From NCBI RefSeq assembly GCF_027587205.1, contig NZ_JAPDOD010000037.1, positions 1 to 64,000 of the forward strand: a stretch of 64,000 nt of DNA, in the 5' to 3' direction. A program made the translations under genes and the position numbers. The notes beneath the pieces are model-generated. The model had not been told where the DNA came from, ran no database searches, and saw nothing but the letters and a program-made list of their open reading frames with translations. How positions within the stretch are numbered: the stretch's first letter is position 1; every line of letters begins with the position of its first letter. Origin of the DNA: Solirubrobacter ginsenosidimutans. GTDB lineage: Bacteria; Actinomycetota; Thermoleophilia; Solirubrobacterales; Solirubrobacteraceae. Below are positions 1-10,436 of the stretch, piece by piece.

Positions 1-763
1 ACGGCGGGGCGGCGTGCGGCGACGGCGCGGCGGCGTGCAGCGGCGCGGCGGCCGCCGTCACCGCGCGGGCCTTGTGGACGTCGTAGCGCCGCGATGCGCG
101 GCCTCGGTAGTACTGCGCGCGAACCAGCGAGCGCAGTTTCGCGTCGCTGCCGGTGCGGCGGTGGTCGACGCCCGCGGCCGCCACGTAGCCGACGCGGCCG
201 CCCGCGGCGCGCAGGCGGCGCTGCCAGTCCTCCTCGTCGCCGGCGCCGCCGAGCACCTCGTCGAAGGGGCCGATCCGCTCGATCGCGCTGCGTCGCAGGG
301 CCATGTTCGCGCCCCACACGAACTCGGCGTCGCGGTCGTCGGGGCCGAGGTCGAGCGTGGTCACCGGGAGCGGTTCGCGCCCGCACGCCCGCAAGCGCGA
401 TCCTTCCAACCGGGGCCGGATCGGCCCGCCGAGCGCGTCGAACTCGCTCGAGGCGGCCAGCAGCGCGTCGAGCCAGCCGGGCCAGACCTCGACGTCGTCG
501 TCGAGGAAGCACACGAGGTCGCCGCTCGACGCCGCGACCGCCGCGTTGCGCGCGACGTTGATGCCGCGCTTGCGGCCGAGCGCGAGGTAGCGGGCGCCGT
601 GCCGGTCGGCGAGCGCGGCGGTCGCCGGGTCCGGCGCGTCGTCCTCGACGATCACGATCTCAGCTCCGTGCTTCGCAGCCTGCGGCGCGACGGAGTCCAG
701 CGCGACGACCAGATAGTCGTAGCGATCGCGGGTGGGGAAGAGGATCGACGCGGGCGGGGCCAT
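1..763 (-). CDS. GT2 glycosyltransferase, C terminus beyond the window
   Basis: Family 2 (GT-A fold) glycosyltransferase, probably acting at the cytoplasmic face of the membrane on a surface glycan. The ATG at 763 opens 254 codons that run off the left edge, so the C terminus is missing. The N terminus SILFPTRDRYDYL is the usual GT2 nucleotide-binding strand, DDD at residues 88-90 is the metal-binding motif, and GDEEDW at 175-180 is the usual acceptor/base segment. A -10-like TAACCT lies 11 nt before the ATG, which supports this start. The visible end is rich in Ala, Pro and His. It follows the GT14 gene by 48 nt on the same strand. Sugar and acceptor are unknown. Confidence 0.88.
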   Translation of the reverse strand, partial: MAPPASILFPTRDRYDYLVVALDSVAPQAAKHGAEIVIVEDDAPDPATAALADRHGARYLALGRKRGINVARNAAVAASSGDLVCFLDDDVEVWPGWLDALLAASSEFDALGGPIRPRLEGSRLRACGREPLPVTTLDLGPDDRDAEFVWGANMALRRSAIERIGPFDEVLGGAGDEEDWQRRLRAAGGRVGYVAAAGVDHRRTGSDAKLRSLVRAQYYRGRASRRYDVHKARAVTAAAAPLHAAAPSPHAAPP

Positions 764-774
764 CGGCCGCGAAG

Positions 775-780
775 AGGTTA
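775..780 (-). promoter_or_regulatory. Putative -10 (TAACCT) of leaderless GT2 gene
   Basis: TAACCT on the minus strand ends 11 nt before the ATG at 763. It fits the TANNNT pattern seen before most first genes in this window. No -35 was recognised. Confidence 0.45.
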
Positions 781-811
781 GGCCGCGGCGCGAGTGAAGC
801 CTTGATCGGGC

Positions 812-1741
812 CTAGCCCGACGAACCTTGCTCTCGATTGCCATCGACCCGCCGGTCGATCGCGTCGAGCACGCGCACGTCGGCGAACTTGCGCGCGAAGT
901 CGGCGCCGCAGGCGAGCACCTCGTCGACGTCAGCGAGACCGAAGACGCGCGGCGACGGGGACGACGGCGGGTTGAAGACCGCGTAGCGCCGATGGTCGTT
1001 CGCGAGCCGCAGCGACGAGTTCGCGAGCACGGTGTGCACGAACGCCTCGGTCGGGATCAGCGTGTGCAGGAAGTGGTCGACCACCGTCCCGGGCGCGGCG
1101 AGGACCGTGTCGACCGCGCGCCGCGACAGCGAGAACCAGTCGGAGCCGTGGAAGACCGGCAACGGCGGCTGCGCGGGGAGCCCGACGTACGTGCCGGAGG
1201 GGAGCGTGCGGACCTGGACGAGCGGATCGAGTCGCGCGAGTCGCGCGGCGAGACGCGACGTGGGCACAGGCGCGGCGGCGTCAGGCGCCGTGGCGGCGGG
1301 CGCGGCGCCGAGTCGCGCCGCGGCCGCGACTCGCCCGCCCAGCGGGCGCCAGCGGTACGCGTAGCGGCGGGCGAACTCGCCGACGGCGCCGCGCCGCAGG
1401 ACCCGCGCGACCGGCCGGAAGCGCAGGAACGCGTCGACGTCCGCCGCCAGCAGCGAGGCCTCGATCTCCGCGACCGGCCGCACCGGGTAGTCCTGGCCGG
1501 AGAGCAGCACGAGCCAGTCCCACTCGTGCTCGCGCAGCGCGCGCAGGCAGTGGAGGATCGCCGCGAGCTGCGATCCGTGGCCCCACTCGACCGGCCTCGC
1601 CGGCAACCGGATCGCGTCCACCTCGCCGAGCGCGCAGCGGCGGTCGTCGTGGTGGACGGCGACGACGCCGCCCTGCAACCGCGACACGAGACGCCGCACG
1701 AGCTCGGGTTGCGTGTAGGAGAGGATGAGGTAGGCGACCAA
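812..1741 (-). CDS. GT14 (core-2/I-branching type) glycosyltransferase
   Basis: Glycosyltransferase of family 14; known members transfer GlcNAc or xylose from UDP-sugars. The N terminus VAYLILSYTQPEL and the hallmark SGQDYP (residues 81-86) are typical, and 309 residues is a normal bacterial length. The start is TTG at 1741; an in-frame TAG lies three codons upstream, so no earlier start exists. It is divergent from the GT4 gene at 1763, with only 21 nt between start codons, and precedes the partial GT2 on its own strand. The donor sugar cannot be told from sequence. The family is better known from eukaryotes but occurs in bacterial polysaccharide loci. Confidence 0.82.
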   Translation of the reverse strand: MVAYLILSYTQPELVRRLVSRLQGGVVAVHHDDRRCALGEVDAIRLPARPVEWGHGSQLAAILHCLRALREHEWDWLVLLSGQDYPVRPVAEIEASLLAADVDAFLRFRPVARVLRRGAVGEFARRYAYRWRPLGGRVAAAARLGAAPAATAPDAAAPVPTSRLAARLARLDPLVQVRTLPSGTYVGLPAQPPLPVFHGSDWFSLSRRAVDTVLAAPGTVVDHFLHTLIPTEAFVHTVLANSSLRLANDHRRYAVFNPPSSPSPRVFGLADVDEVLACGADFARKFADVRVLDAIDRRVDGNREQGSSG

Positions 1742-1748
1742 CGAGCAC

Positions 1749-1754
1749 TAGCCT
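1749..1754 (+). promoter_or_regulatory. Putative -10 (TAGCCT) for GT4 gene at 1763
   Basis: TAGCCT ends 8 nt before the GTG at 1763, the spacing expected for a leaderless transcript. It is not part of a stop codon. Confidence 0.5.
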
Positions 1755-1762
1755 TGCAGCCC

Positions 1763-2884
1763 GTGATCCTGTTGCTGCACCACCGCTATCGCCACGCGGG
1801 CGGGGAGGAGCGGGCGGTCGAGGATCTCTCATGGCTGATCCGCGAGCACCTGCACGAGGACGTCGAGGTGCTCGAGCGCGACTCCGCCCGCGTTTCGAAC
1901 CGGCAGGCCGCGCGCGGGCTGCTCGCCGGCGGACTGAGCCCGGAGCAGGTCGGCGATGCCGTCAGACGGACGCAGGCGCGGGTCGTGCACGCCCACAACG
2001 TCAACCCGACGTTCGGACCGAGGGCCCTCGAAGCGGCGCGAAACGCGGGCGCCCGCGTCGTCCTGCACCTGCACAACTACCGGCTCGTCTGCGCGGTCGG
2101 CACGTGCTTCACGCAGGGCGAGGACTGCACGCGCTGCCACGGCCGCAACACGCTGCCCGGGCTCCTGCGCAACTGCCGGGAAGGCTCCAGAGCCGAGTCG
2201 GCCGCCTACGCCGCCGGCCTCGCGCTGCACCAGCAACGGCTCACCGCCGCGGCGGACGCGATCGTCGTACCGTCGGCGTTCGCGCTGCAGCGCCTGAGAG
2301 ACCTGGGCGCCCCGGTCGGCGACAAGGCCACGGTGCTCAGCTCCGTCCAACGGACGTTCGCGACGGCGTCACGCGCCGGCGACGGCGAGTACGTCCTCGC
2401 CGCAGGGCGGCTCACGCCGGAGAAGGGCTTCGCCGACGTCGTCGAGGCGTGCAACCGGGCCGAGCTCCCGCTCGTCATCGCCGGAGACGGTCCGGAACGC
2501 GAGCGGCTGACCGCACAGGCCAGGACCGCCCGCTTCGTCGGCCATATCCCCGCGCACGAGCTCGCCGCGCTGCGCGAGCAGGCCGCCGTCGCGGTCGTGC
2601 CCAGCCGCTACGCGGAGATCCTCCCGCTCGCGGCGCTGGAGGCGATGGCCGCCGCGCTGCCGACCGTCGCCGCCCGCTCGGGCGGTCTCAGCGAGGCCGT
2701 CCCGGAAGAGGGCCTCTACCCGCCGGGCGACATCGCGGCGCTGCAGGAACGCCTCACCGCGTTGTTCGGAGACGGACAGGCGGGGGAGCGCGCACTGGCC
2801 GCGGCGCGTGCGCGCAGCGCCCCCGAAGTCGTGGCCGTCGACCTGCGACGTGTTTACGGTCCGAAACTTCGGCCCCATGGCTAG
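1763..2884 (+). CDS. GT4 glycosyltransferase
   Basis: GT-B fold glycosyltransferase (family 4), 373 residues, predicted to use an activated sugar nucleotide for surface glycan assembly. It starts VILLLHHRYRHAGGEER, with the GG of the acceptor-side N-terminal domain. A Cys-rich stretch (CFTQGEDCTRC) lies near residue 115-130, as in GT4 enzymes of this type. The C-terminal half has YVLAAGRLTPEKGF and the E-x7-E-like segment EILPLAALEAMA that binds the nucleotide sugar. GTG at 1763 is chosen because a TAGCCT hexamer lies 8 nt upstream and further extension would run antisense to the GT14 gene. The secreted protein gene follows within a few bases. Specificity is unknown. Confidence 0.88.
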   Translation: MILLLHHRYRHAGGEERAVEDLSWLIREHLHEDVEVLERDSARVSNRQAARGLLAGGLSPEQVGDAVRRTQARVVHAHNVNPTFGPRALEAARNAGARVVLHLHNYRLVCAVGTCFTQGEDCTRCHGRNTLPGLLRNCREGSRAESAAYAAGLALHQQRLTAAADAIVVPSAFALQRLRDLGAPVGDKATVLSSVQRTFATASRAGDGEYVLAAGRLTPEKGFADVVEACNRAELPLVIAGDGPERERLTAQARTARFVGHIPAHELAALREQAAVAVVPSRYAEILPLAALEAMAAALPTVAARSGGLSEAVPEEGLYPPGDIAALQERLTALFGDGQAGERALAAARARSAPEVVAVDLRRVYGPKLRPHG

Positions 2885-2887
2885 GTT
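2882..2887 (+). promoter_or_regulatory. Putative -10 (TAGGTT) for secreted protein gene
   Basis: TAGGTT ends 9 nt before the ATG at 2897. Its TAG is also the stop codon of the preceding gene, so part of the match is given for free. Confidence 0.35.
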
Positions 2888-2896
2888 GTGACGAAC

Positions 2897-3823
2897 ATGC
2901 TCCGCCGCGCACTCCTCCCGACGATCCTGCTCGTCCTCGTCGCGATCCCGACGACCACCGCCCACGCCGCCGTCACGACGAAGAAGGCCATTTGGGGCCC
3001 GGTCGAGATCGACTCGCAATCGCAGTTCCCGGTCTACAAGGAACTCGGCGCCGGGATCTACCAGACGACCCTCAACTGGGCCGACGTCGCCAGTCTCGAA
3101 CCGCTGGACGCCAAGGACGTCGAGGACCCGTCCTACGAGTGGCCCGACGAGATCGACACCGCGATCGACGAGGCCAAGAGCGCCGGCATCGATGTCGCGC
3201 TGACCGTCACCGGCGCACCCGACTGGGCCAACGGCGGCAAGGCCCCGACGACCGGCCCGACCAAGGCCGCGGACTTCGCGACGTTCCTGAGCGTCGCCGC
3301 CCAGCGCTACCCGAGCGTGCATCTCTGGAGCATCTGGGACGGCCCGTACAAGGGCGGCGCGGGCAAGTACGCGCAGCTCCTCGACGGCGCGTACGTCAAG
3401 CTCAAGGCGGCGTCGAAGCTGAACAAGGTCATCGGCGGGCAGTCGACGACGAGCACGGCCGCCAAGTGGATCCCCAAGCTCAAGCTGCCCAACGGCAAGG
3501 CGCCGCGGATGGACTTCTACGGTCATGACCCGTCTGGGAGCAAGGCGCCGACGGCCGCGTCGCTGAAGTCGCTCGAGACGAAGGTCGCCAAGCTCGGCAA
3601 GGGCCTGAAGCTCTACCTGAGCCCGGTCAAGCTGACCCTGTCGCCGACCAAGCAGGCCGCGTGGATCAAGGCCGCGCTGAAGGCGACGAAGGCCGACAAG
3701 AACGTGGCGACGTTCGGCTATCAAGGCCTGATCGACGACTCCAACGTGCCGAGCACCTGGAAGGGCCTGCTCGACACCGACGGCACCAAGAAGGCGGCCT
3801 TCACCGCCTTCAAGAACGGCTAG
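2897..3823 (+). CDS. Secreted GH-A-like TIM-barrel protein, probably non-catalytic
   Basis: Exported protein of 308 residues with a signal peptide (MLRRALLPTILLVLVAI, cleavage near AHA-A). The mature part looks like the glycosidase clan A barrel: IWGPVE start, APDWANGG, then a strand ending HLWSIWDGP where active relatives carry W-[NG]-E-P. The second catalytic Glu, expected after a strand like LKLYLS, is also absent (LSPVKL). So both catalytic acids appear to be missing and a binding or structural role is more likely than hydrolysis. It is Lys-rich. GTG at 2888 is an alternative start, but TAGGTT with 9 nt spacing favours ATG 2897. Its TAG stop overlaps the convergent dehydrogenase stop (CTAG). 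Confidence 0.75.
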   Translation: MLRRALLPTILLVLVAIPTTTAHAAVTTKKAIWGPVEIDSQSQFPVYKELGAGIYQTTLNWADVASLEPLDAKDVEDPSYEWPDEIDTAIDEAKSAGIDVALTVTGAPDWANGGKAPTTGPTKAADFATFLSVAAQRYPSVHLWSIWDGPYKGGAGKYAQLLDGAYVKLKAASKLNKVIGGQSTTSTAAKWIPKLKLPNGKAPRMDFYGHDPSGSKAPTAASLKSLETKVAKLGKGLKLYLSPVKLTLSPTKQAAWIKAALKATKADKNVATFGYQGLIDDSNVPSTWKGLLDTDGTKKAAFTAFKNG

Positions 3824-5061
3824 AGCTGCAGCGCTCCCGTGCCGAGTGAACGCGTCGCGCCGCGCAGGTCCAGCGTGAGCGTTCGCTCGGTGATCGCGCG
3901 GTGATCGACCGTGGGGTGGGCGGTGACGATGACCGCGAGGTCCGTGCCGTCCAGCCCCGCCGGCATGTCCACGCTGCGCAGGCCGAAGTCCACGAGCTCC
4001 GGGACGTGCGGGTCGTGGTAGCTGACCTCGGCCCCGCGCTCGCGCAGCAGCTTGAGGATCTTCAGCGCCGGTGACTCGCGCATGTCGCCCACGCCCGCCT
4101 TGTAGGAGACGCCGACGACGAGGATCTTCGAGCCCTTCACGGGCTTGCTCGCGTCGTTGAGCGCCCGCTCGGCGCGCTCCAGGCAGAAGTACGGCATCTG
4201 CTGGTTGACCTTGCCCGCGAGCTCGATGAACTCGGTCGAGAGGTCGTACTCGCGCGCCTTCCACGTCAGGTAGAAGGGGTCGACCGGCAGGCAGTGCCCG
4301 CCCATCCCGGGACCGGGCTGGAAGGGCATGAAGCCGTAGGGCTTGGTCGAGGCGGCCTCGACGACCTCCCAGATGTCGATCCCCATGCGGTCGGCGAGCA
4401 TCGCCATCTCGTTGACCAGCGCGATGTTGACCGAGCGGAAGATGTTCTCGAGCAGCTTCGAGAGCTCCGCGACCTCGGGCGTGGAGACCGGCACCACGTG
4501 GTCGCAGACGTGCGCGTACACGCCCGCGGCGGCCGCGGTGCAACCGGCGGTGAGTCCACCCACGACCTTCGGCGTCGTGCGCAGCGTGTAGTCGGTCCGG
4601 CCCGGGTCCACCCGCTCGGGCGAGAACGCGAGCGCGAAGTCCTCGCCCGCCCGCAGCCCGGACTCCTCGAGCAGCGGCACCATGTGCTCGCGCGTGGTGC
4701 CGGGGAAGGTCGTGGACTCGAGGATCACCGTCTGCCCGCGGCGGATGACGCCCGCGAGCGACTGCGCCGAGGCCAGCAGCGGGCCGAGATCGGGCTCGCG
4801 GTTGGGCGTCAGCGGAGTGGGGACGCAGACCAGGATCGCGTCGGCGTCATGCAGCTCGACGTAGCGCGTCGTGAACACGCAGCGCTCGAGCACGCCGGCG
4901 AGCCGCGCGTCCGGGATGTCCTCGATGTGCGAGCGACCCTCGCGCAGCGCGGAGACCTTGCCGGGATCGACGTCGAGGCCGATCACATCGCAGCCGGCTT
5001 CGGCGAAGCTGACAGAGAGAGGAAGGCCGACGTACCCCAGCCCGACGATGCCGATCTTCAT
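3820..5061 (-). CDS. UDP-N-acetyl-hexosamine/UDP-glucose-type 6-dehydrogenase (WbpA/WecC-like)
   Basis: Nucleotide-sugar 6-dehydrogenase that oxidises C6 of a UDP-sugar to a uronate with two NAD+. It has three domains: Rossmann GLGYVG at residues 7-12, a central dimer helix, and a C-terminal UDP-binding domain. The catalytic Cys is at about residue 257 in PGPGMGGHCLPVDPF, followed by YLTWKA, which resembles WbpA-type UDP-GlcNAc dehydrogenases more than UDP-glucose dehydrogenase. The start is ATG 5061 (MKIGIVGLG), two bases after the gmd stop, so the genes are co-transcribed. At 413 residues it is family-typical. Substrate choice (GlcNAc, ManNAc or Glc) is not certain. Confidence 0.88.
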   Translation of the reverse strand: MKIGIVGLGYVGLPLSVSFAEAGCDVIGLDVDPGKVSALREGRSHIEDIPDARLAGVLERCVFTTRYVELHDADAILVCVPTPLTPNREPDLGPLLASAQSLAGVIRRGQTVILESTTFPGTTREHMVPLLEESGLRAGEDFALAFSPERVDPGRTDYTLRTTPKVVGGLTAGCTAAAAGVYAHVCDHVVPVSTPEVAELSKLLENIFRSVNIALVNEMAMLADRMGIDIWEVVEAASTKPYGFMPFQPGPGMGGHCLPVDPFYLTWKAREYDLSTEFIELAGKVNQQMPYFCLERAERALNDASKPVKGSKILVVGVSYKAGVGDMRESPALKILKLLRERGAEVSYHDPHVPELVDFGLRSVDMPAGLDGTDLAVIVTAHPTVDHRAITERTLTLDLRGATRSLGTGALQL

Positions 5062-5063
5062 CG

Positions 5064-6983
<1,920 letters not shown>

Positions 6984-6987
<4 letters not shown>

Positions 6988-7889
6988 GCAGGAACCACCG
7001 TGTTAGGACGCCGGCGGAACCCCGGGGGCAGACGCCCATCCGTGGAGAGCCAGGAACCGGCGAGGATCAAGAGCAGACCGGCGACGGCGCCGGTGCCCGG
7101 GCGCTCGCCGAGGATCGCGACGCCCAGCGCGACGGCGACGACCGGGTTGACGTACGTGATGACCAGCGCGCGGCTCGGGCCGGCCTCGCGAATCAGGACG
7201 CTGAAGACGACGAAGGCGAGCGCGGTGCAGATGAGCCCGAGCACGACGAGCGAGCCGAGCGCCTCCGGCGTGGGGACCTCCGACGGCACCGACAGCGCCG
7301 CGGGGATCGCCAGGACGAGCGCCGCGATGGCCAGCGAGCCGCCCATCGTCGCCCGCGCGTCGAGGTCGGCCAGCTTGCGCTTGAGGACCATCGGGCCGAT
7401 CGCGTAGCCGCACGCCGCGAGCACGATCAGGCCCGTGCCGATCAGCTCGTCGGACTTGCCCGCGACGTCGATGCCGACGAGCGCGACGACCCCGCACAGG
7501 CCGACCAGCAGGCCCACGAGGCGGATGCCGGTCGCCCGCTCGGCGTTGTCGAAGCGAATCGCCAGCAGCGCCACCAGCAGCGGCACGCAGGCGATCAGGA
7601 TCGCCGCCAGCGACGAGGACACGCGCTGCTCGCCGGCCGCGATCAGCGGGAACGGGAGCGCGATCTCCGCCACCGCGTACGCGGCGACCCACACCCAGCT
7701 TCCGCGCAGGGAAGCGAGCGAGCCGGCCCGCCAGGCCAGGACCAGCAGTACGACGGCGGCCAGCGCGACGCGCGCGAACGACAGGAAGGCGGGCGAGACA
7801 CCGTCGTCGACCGCGACCTTGATGAAGAGGTACGGAAGGCCCCAGATGACCGACATCGCGGCGAACGCCGCCCACGCGCGCCGCGTCAT
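6984..7889 (-). CDS. EamA-family (DMT superfamily) transporter
   Basis: Integral membrane protein of the drug/metabolite transporter superfamily, 301 residues with about ten hydrophobic segments arranged as two EamA repeats. It begins with the typical AAMSVIWGLPYLFIKVAV, and the second repeat ends with LGERPGTGAVAGLLLILAG. Members export amino acids, purines or other small metabolites; here it sits between nucleotide-sugar genes, with ATGA overlaps on both sides, so its cargo might be a glycan-related metabolite. That is inference only. The start ATG at 7889 overlaps the upstream dehydrogenase stop. Confidence 0.86.
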
Positions 7890-9130
7890 GCTTGCAGCGC
7901 CGCCACCTCGGCGACGTACGCGAACACCTGGGACGTGCCCATGGCGTTCCAGGGGTCGACCACGAGGCAGTCGCGGCCGGCCAGCTCGGCGATCGAGCGC
8001 AGGGCCTCGGGGGTCGAGTACTCGGTGTGGTTGGTCGCGACGATCACGACCTCCGCGCCGCTGACGGCCTCTTCGAAGCTCGAGGTCGGCGTCGCCACGA
8101 CCGGATCGTGCACCGACACGTCGGCCAGTTCGCGCTCGAGCAGCCGGATGAGCTTGTGCGACAGCGAGTCGCGCTCGTCGTCGGTGTCTGACTTGAAGGC
8201 CAGGCCGAGCACGGCGATGCTGCGCTCGCGCAGCGAACCGCCGAGCCGGCGCTTGATGCCGTCGACGAGGAACAGCGGCACCGTCTCGTGCACGCGCGAG
8301 ACCGCCAGCAGCATGCCGGGAGCGGACGAGCGCTCCTCGGAGAAGGCGAAGTCCTTGCGCAGGCAGGTCCCCGCCGTGAGACCCGGCGCCTTCATCCCGC
8401 CGCGCGGATAGTCGCGGTTGATCAGCTCGATGACGTCGAAGACGTTCGCGCCGTAGCGCTCGCAGTCCATCATCAGCAGGTTCGGCAGCGCGAACGTCGC
8501 GTAGCGCAGGATGTTCGTCCAGATCTTGGCCAGCTCGGCCTGGACCGGCGTCGTCTGCACGATCGGCGCGCCGAGCGGCTCGAAGAGCTTGGCGGCGCGC
8601 TCACCGGACGCCTCGCCGATCCCGCCCACGATGCACGGCAGCGTCCCGATCTCCGCCATGAACTGATCGGCGGCGATGCGCTCGGGCACGTGGGCGACGA
8701 ACAGGTCCTCGCCGACGCGGAACCCGCGGTGCTTCTCGAGGTAGCCGGCGACGAACTCGGTCGTTCCCGGCGCGACCGTCGAGCGCAGCACGATCAGCTG
8801 ATCGGTGCGTACCAGCGGCAGCAGATCGTCGAGCACGGCGCGGATCGCGCCCATGTCGATCTCGATGTGCGACATCGCCGGCGTGCCGAGCGTGAGCACG
8901 ATCGCGTCTGCCTGGGCGGCGTCGGCGGCGCGCGCGGAGAGATCCAGCTGCACCCGCTCGAGCAACTCGTCGGTCCCGGGCTCCTTGAACGGCATGCGCT
9001 TGGCGCGCAGCGAATCGAGGCGCTTGGTGTCGTTGTCGACCCCGAGCACCGACAGCCCGGCGTCAGCGAAGCTGAGCGCCAGTGGGAGGCCGATGCGCCC
9101 GAGCCCGATCACGCAGACGTCGTAGGACAT
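7886..9130 (-). CDS. Nucleotide-sugar dehydrogenase, second paralogue
   Basis: Second UDP-sugar 6-dehydrogenase-type protein, 414 residues. GLGRIG at residues 9-14 is the NAD site, and the C-terminal UDP-binding domain has GLAFKSDTDDERDS. The active-site region reads GLTAGTCLRKDF (Cys at about 256), clearly different from the GGHCLPVDPF of the paralogue at 3820-5061, so the substrate probably differs. The Cys nucleophile and the Lys-Asp pair are kept. ATG 9130 is chosen; a TTG at 9139 is an alternative. It is first among the four minus-strand nucleotide-sugar/transporter genes that follow one another with overlapping or nearly touching ends. Confidence 0.85.
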   Translation of the reverse strand: MSYDVCVIGLGRIGLPLALSFADAGLSVLGVDNDTKRLDSLRAKRMPFKEPGTDELLERVQLDLSARAADAAQADAIVLTLGTPAMSHIEIDMGAIRAVLDDLLPLVRTDQLIVLRSTVAPGTTEFVAGYLEKHRGFRVGEDLFVAHVPERIAADQFMAEIGTLPCIVGGIGEASGERAAKLFEPLGAPIVQTTPVQAELAKIWTNILRYATFALPNLLMMDCERYGANVFDVIELINRDYPRGGMKAPGLTAGTCLRKDFAFSEERSSAPGMLLAVSRVHETVPLFLVDGIKRRLGGSLRERSIAVLGLAFKSDTDDERDSLSHKLIRLLERELADVSVHDPVVATPTSSFEEAVSGAEVVIVATNHTEYSTPEALRSIAELAGRDCLVVDPWNAMGTSQVFAYVAEVAALQA

Positions 9131-9144
9131 AGCGGTCAAGGAGG

Positions 9145-10407
9145 CTAGCGGCAGACGGTGTAGCGCCTGGAAACCACCTTGCGGTGGAGCTTTCCGTGCG
9201 CGGAGCGCCGGTAGTAGACGCGGGCATAGACACGGCCCGTGCTGCCCGCCGGGCGATTGATGCCGATCCGCACGACGAACGGCGCCTTGCGGTCGATCCT
9301 GATCTTGCGCCCCTTGCCCTTGGTGTAGAAGACGATCTTCGACACGCGGGGCTTGAGCTTGCCCTTGGGCTTCTTGACCGCGATGCTCACGCGCAGCTTG
9401 CCGTTGGCGGGCGTGCAGCCGAGACCGGTCACGACATTGAGCTCGCCGTCAGACGCCGGCGGGGCCGGCGGCGTGACGGGCGGTGGCGGCTGCGGGGAAG
9501 GAACGGCGACAGGCCCGAGATCCGACCACCCGGTCCAGCCGGTGCTCGCGTTCCATTCCTTGTAGAGCATCGTGTTCTTCGCGGTGCGCGCGAACAGGTA
9601 CTCGCGGTCGGGCCGGTCGGACCCCACGACGGGCGTCGACGCCACGGGCGTGGAGTCGAGGAGAAACCAGTCGGTCCAGCCGGCCGCGGACCAGCTGCGC
9701 TGGTAGGTCGCGTCCGCGGCGCCGCGGACGTAGATGTTGATCACGTTCTCGGCTCGCGACACCGTGCTCGGCGCGCCGATCAGCCCGCCGCCGAGCGTCG
9801 ACCAGTCCACCCAGGCCGAGCCGTTCCAGCTCTTCTGCACCATCGTCCCATCGGTGGCGCGCGACCAGATGTTCAAGAGGCCCGCGCTCTGCGAGTTGAT
9901 CGCGGCCCCGCTGGTGAGCACGCCGCCGATCGCCGCGAAGCCCGACCAGCCGGTGCCCGGGACGTAGGACTGCTGGTACATCTGGCTGTCGCCGCCGCGC
10001 ACCACGAGGTCGAGGTACGGGGTGCCGCGGCGGGGGGTGACGGCCGGGGCCGACAGCGTGTAGCCGCCGAGCGAGTTCCAGCTGTGGAAGCTGCCGTCGT
10101 CCTGCAACCAGGACTGATAGACGGCGCCGTCGGGCCCGCGGACGAAGACGTGGATCGTCCCGCCGTAGGCCGCCGCCGCCGGGCCTGACGTGGCGTCGCC
10201 GCCGATCGAGCGCCAGTCGCTCCAGCCGGTCGTCTGCCGATGGCGCTCGAGGACGTTGCCGTCGAGCGCGCGGGCGAAGACGTAGGTCTCGCCGGCGCTG
10301 CGTGACGCGGTCGCCGGGTTGTCGTCATAGACGTCGGCGGCGGCGGAGCCGCCCGCCAGCAGCCACAGCGTTGCGGCCGTGAGCAGCACCCGACCAATGC
10401 TTCGCAT
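9145..10407 (-). CDS. Secreted PLL-like beta-propeller lectin with C-terminal domain
   Basis: Secreted protein of 420 residues. A signal peptide (MRSIGRVLLTAATLWLLAGG, then SAAA) is followed by six repeats of about 47 residues. Each repeat has an aromatic-rich strand such as GWSDWRSIGG, AWVDWSTLGG or GWTGWSDLGP, typical of PLL/fucose-binding propellers that bind glycans through pockets between blades. A Pro-rich linker (PSPQPPPPVTPPAPP) leads to a basic domain of about 80 residues with one Cys near its start and one at the extreme C terminus, probably a disulphide. PLL propellers usually have seven blades; I count six. ATG 10407 is preferred over an upstream GTG because TACCTT lies 10 nt upstream. 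A role in binding the surface glycan made here is plausible. Confidence 0.82.
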   Translation of the reverse strand: MRSIGRVLLTAATLWLLAGGSAAADVYDDNPATASRSAGETYVFARALDGNVLERHRQTTGWSDWRSIGGDATSGPAAAAYGGTIHVFVRGPDGAVYQSWLQDDGSFHSWNSLGGYTLSAPAVTPRRGTPYLDLVVRGGDSQMYQQSYVPGTGWSGFAAIGGVLTSGAAINSQSAGLLNIWSRATDGTMVQKSWNGSAWVDWSTLGGGLIGAPSTVSRAENVINIYVRGAADATYQRSWSAAGWTDWFLLDSTPVASTPVVGSDRPDREYLFARTAKNTMLYKEWNASTGWTGWSDLGPVAVPSPQPPPPVTPPAPPASDGELNVVTGLGCTPANGKLRVSIAVKKPKGKLKPRVSKIVFYTKGKGRKIRIDRKAPFVVRIGINRPAGSTGRVYARVYYRRSAHGKLHRKVVSRRYTVCR

Positions 10408-10417
10408 ATCGCGTGCG

Positions 10418-10423
10418 AAGGTA
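10418..10423 (-). promoter_or_regulatory. Putative -10 (TACCTT) for lectin gene
   Basis: TACCTT on the minus strand ends 10 nt before the ATG at 10407, in the short gap after the WecG-like gene. This suggests separate, leaderless transcription of the lectin. Confidence 0.45.
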
Positions 10424-10436
10424 GCGCGCACGACCT

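Noticed and set aside
14..781. Plus-strand frame at the left edge
   Set aside because: It is the shadow of the minus-strand GT2, whose translation carries the GT2 motifs.
827..1762. Open plus-strand frame continuous with the GT4 gene but running antisense through the GT14 gene
   Set aside because: GC-rich DNA gives long empty frames. The GT14 protein on the minus strand has family motifs and the plus translation is Arg/Glu-rich low complexity; the GT4 starts at 1763.
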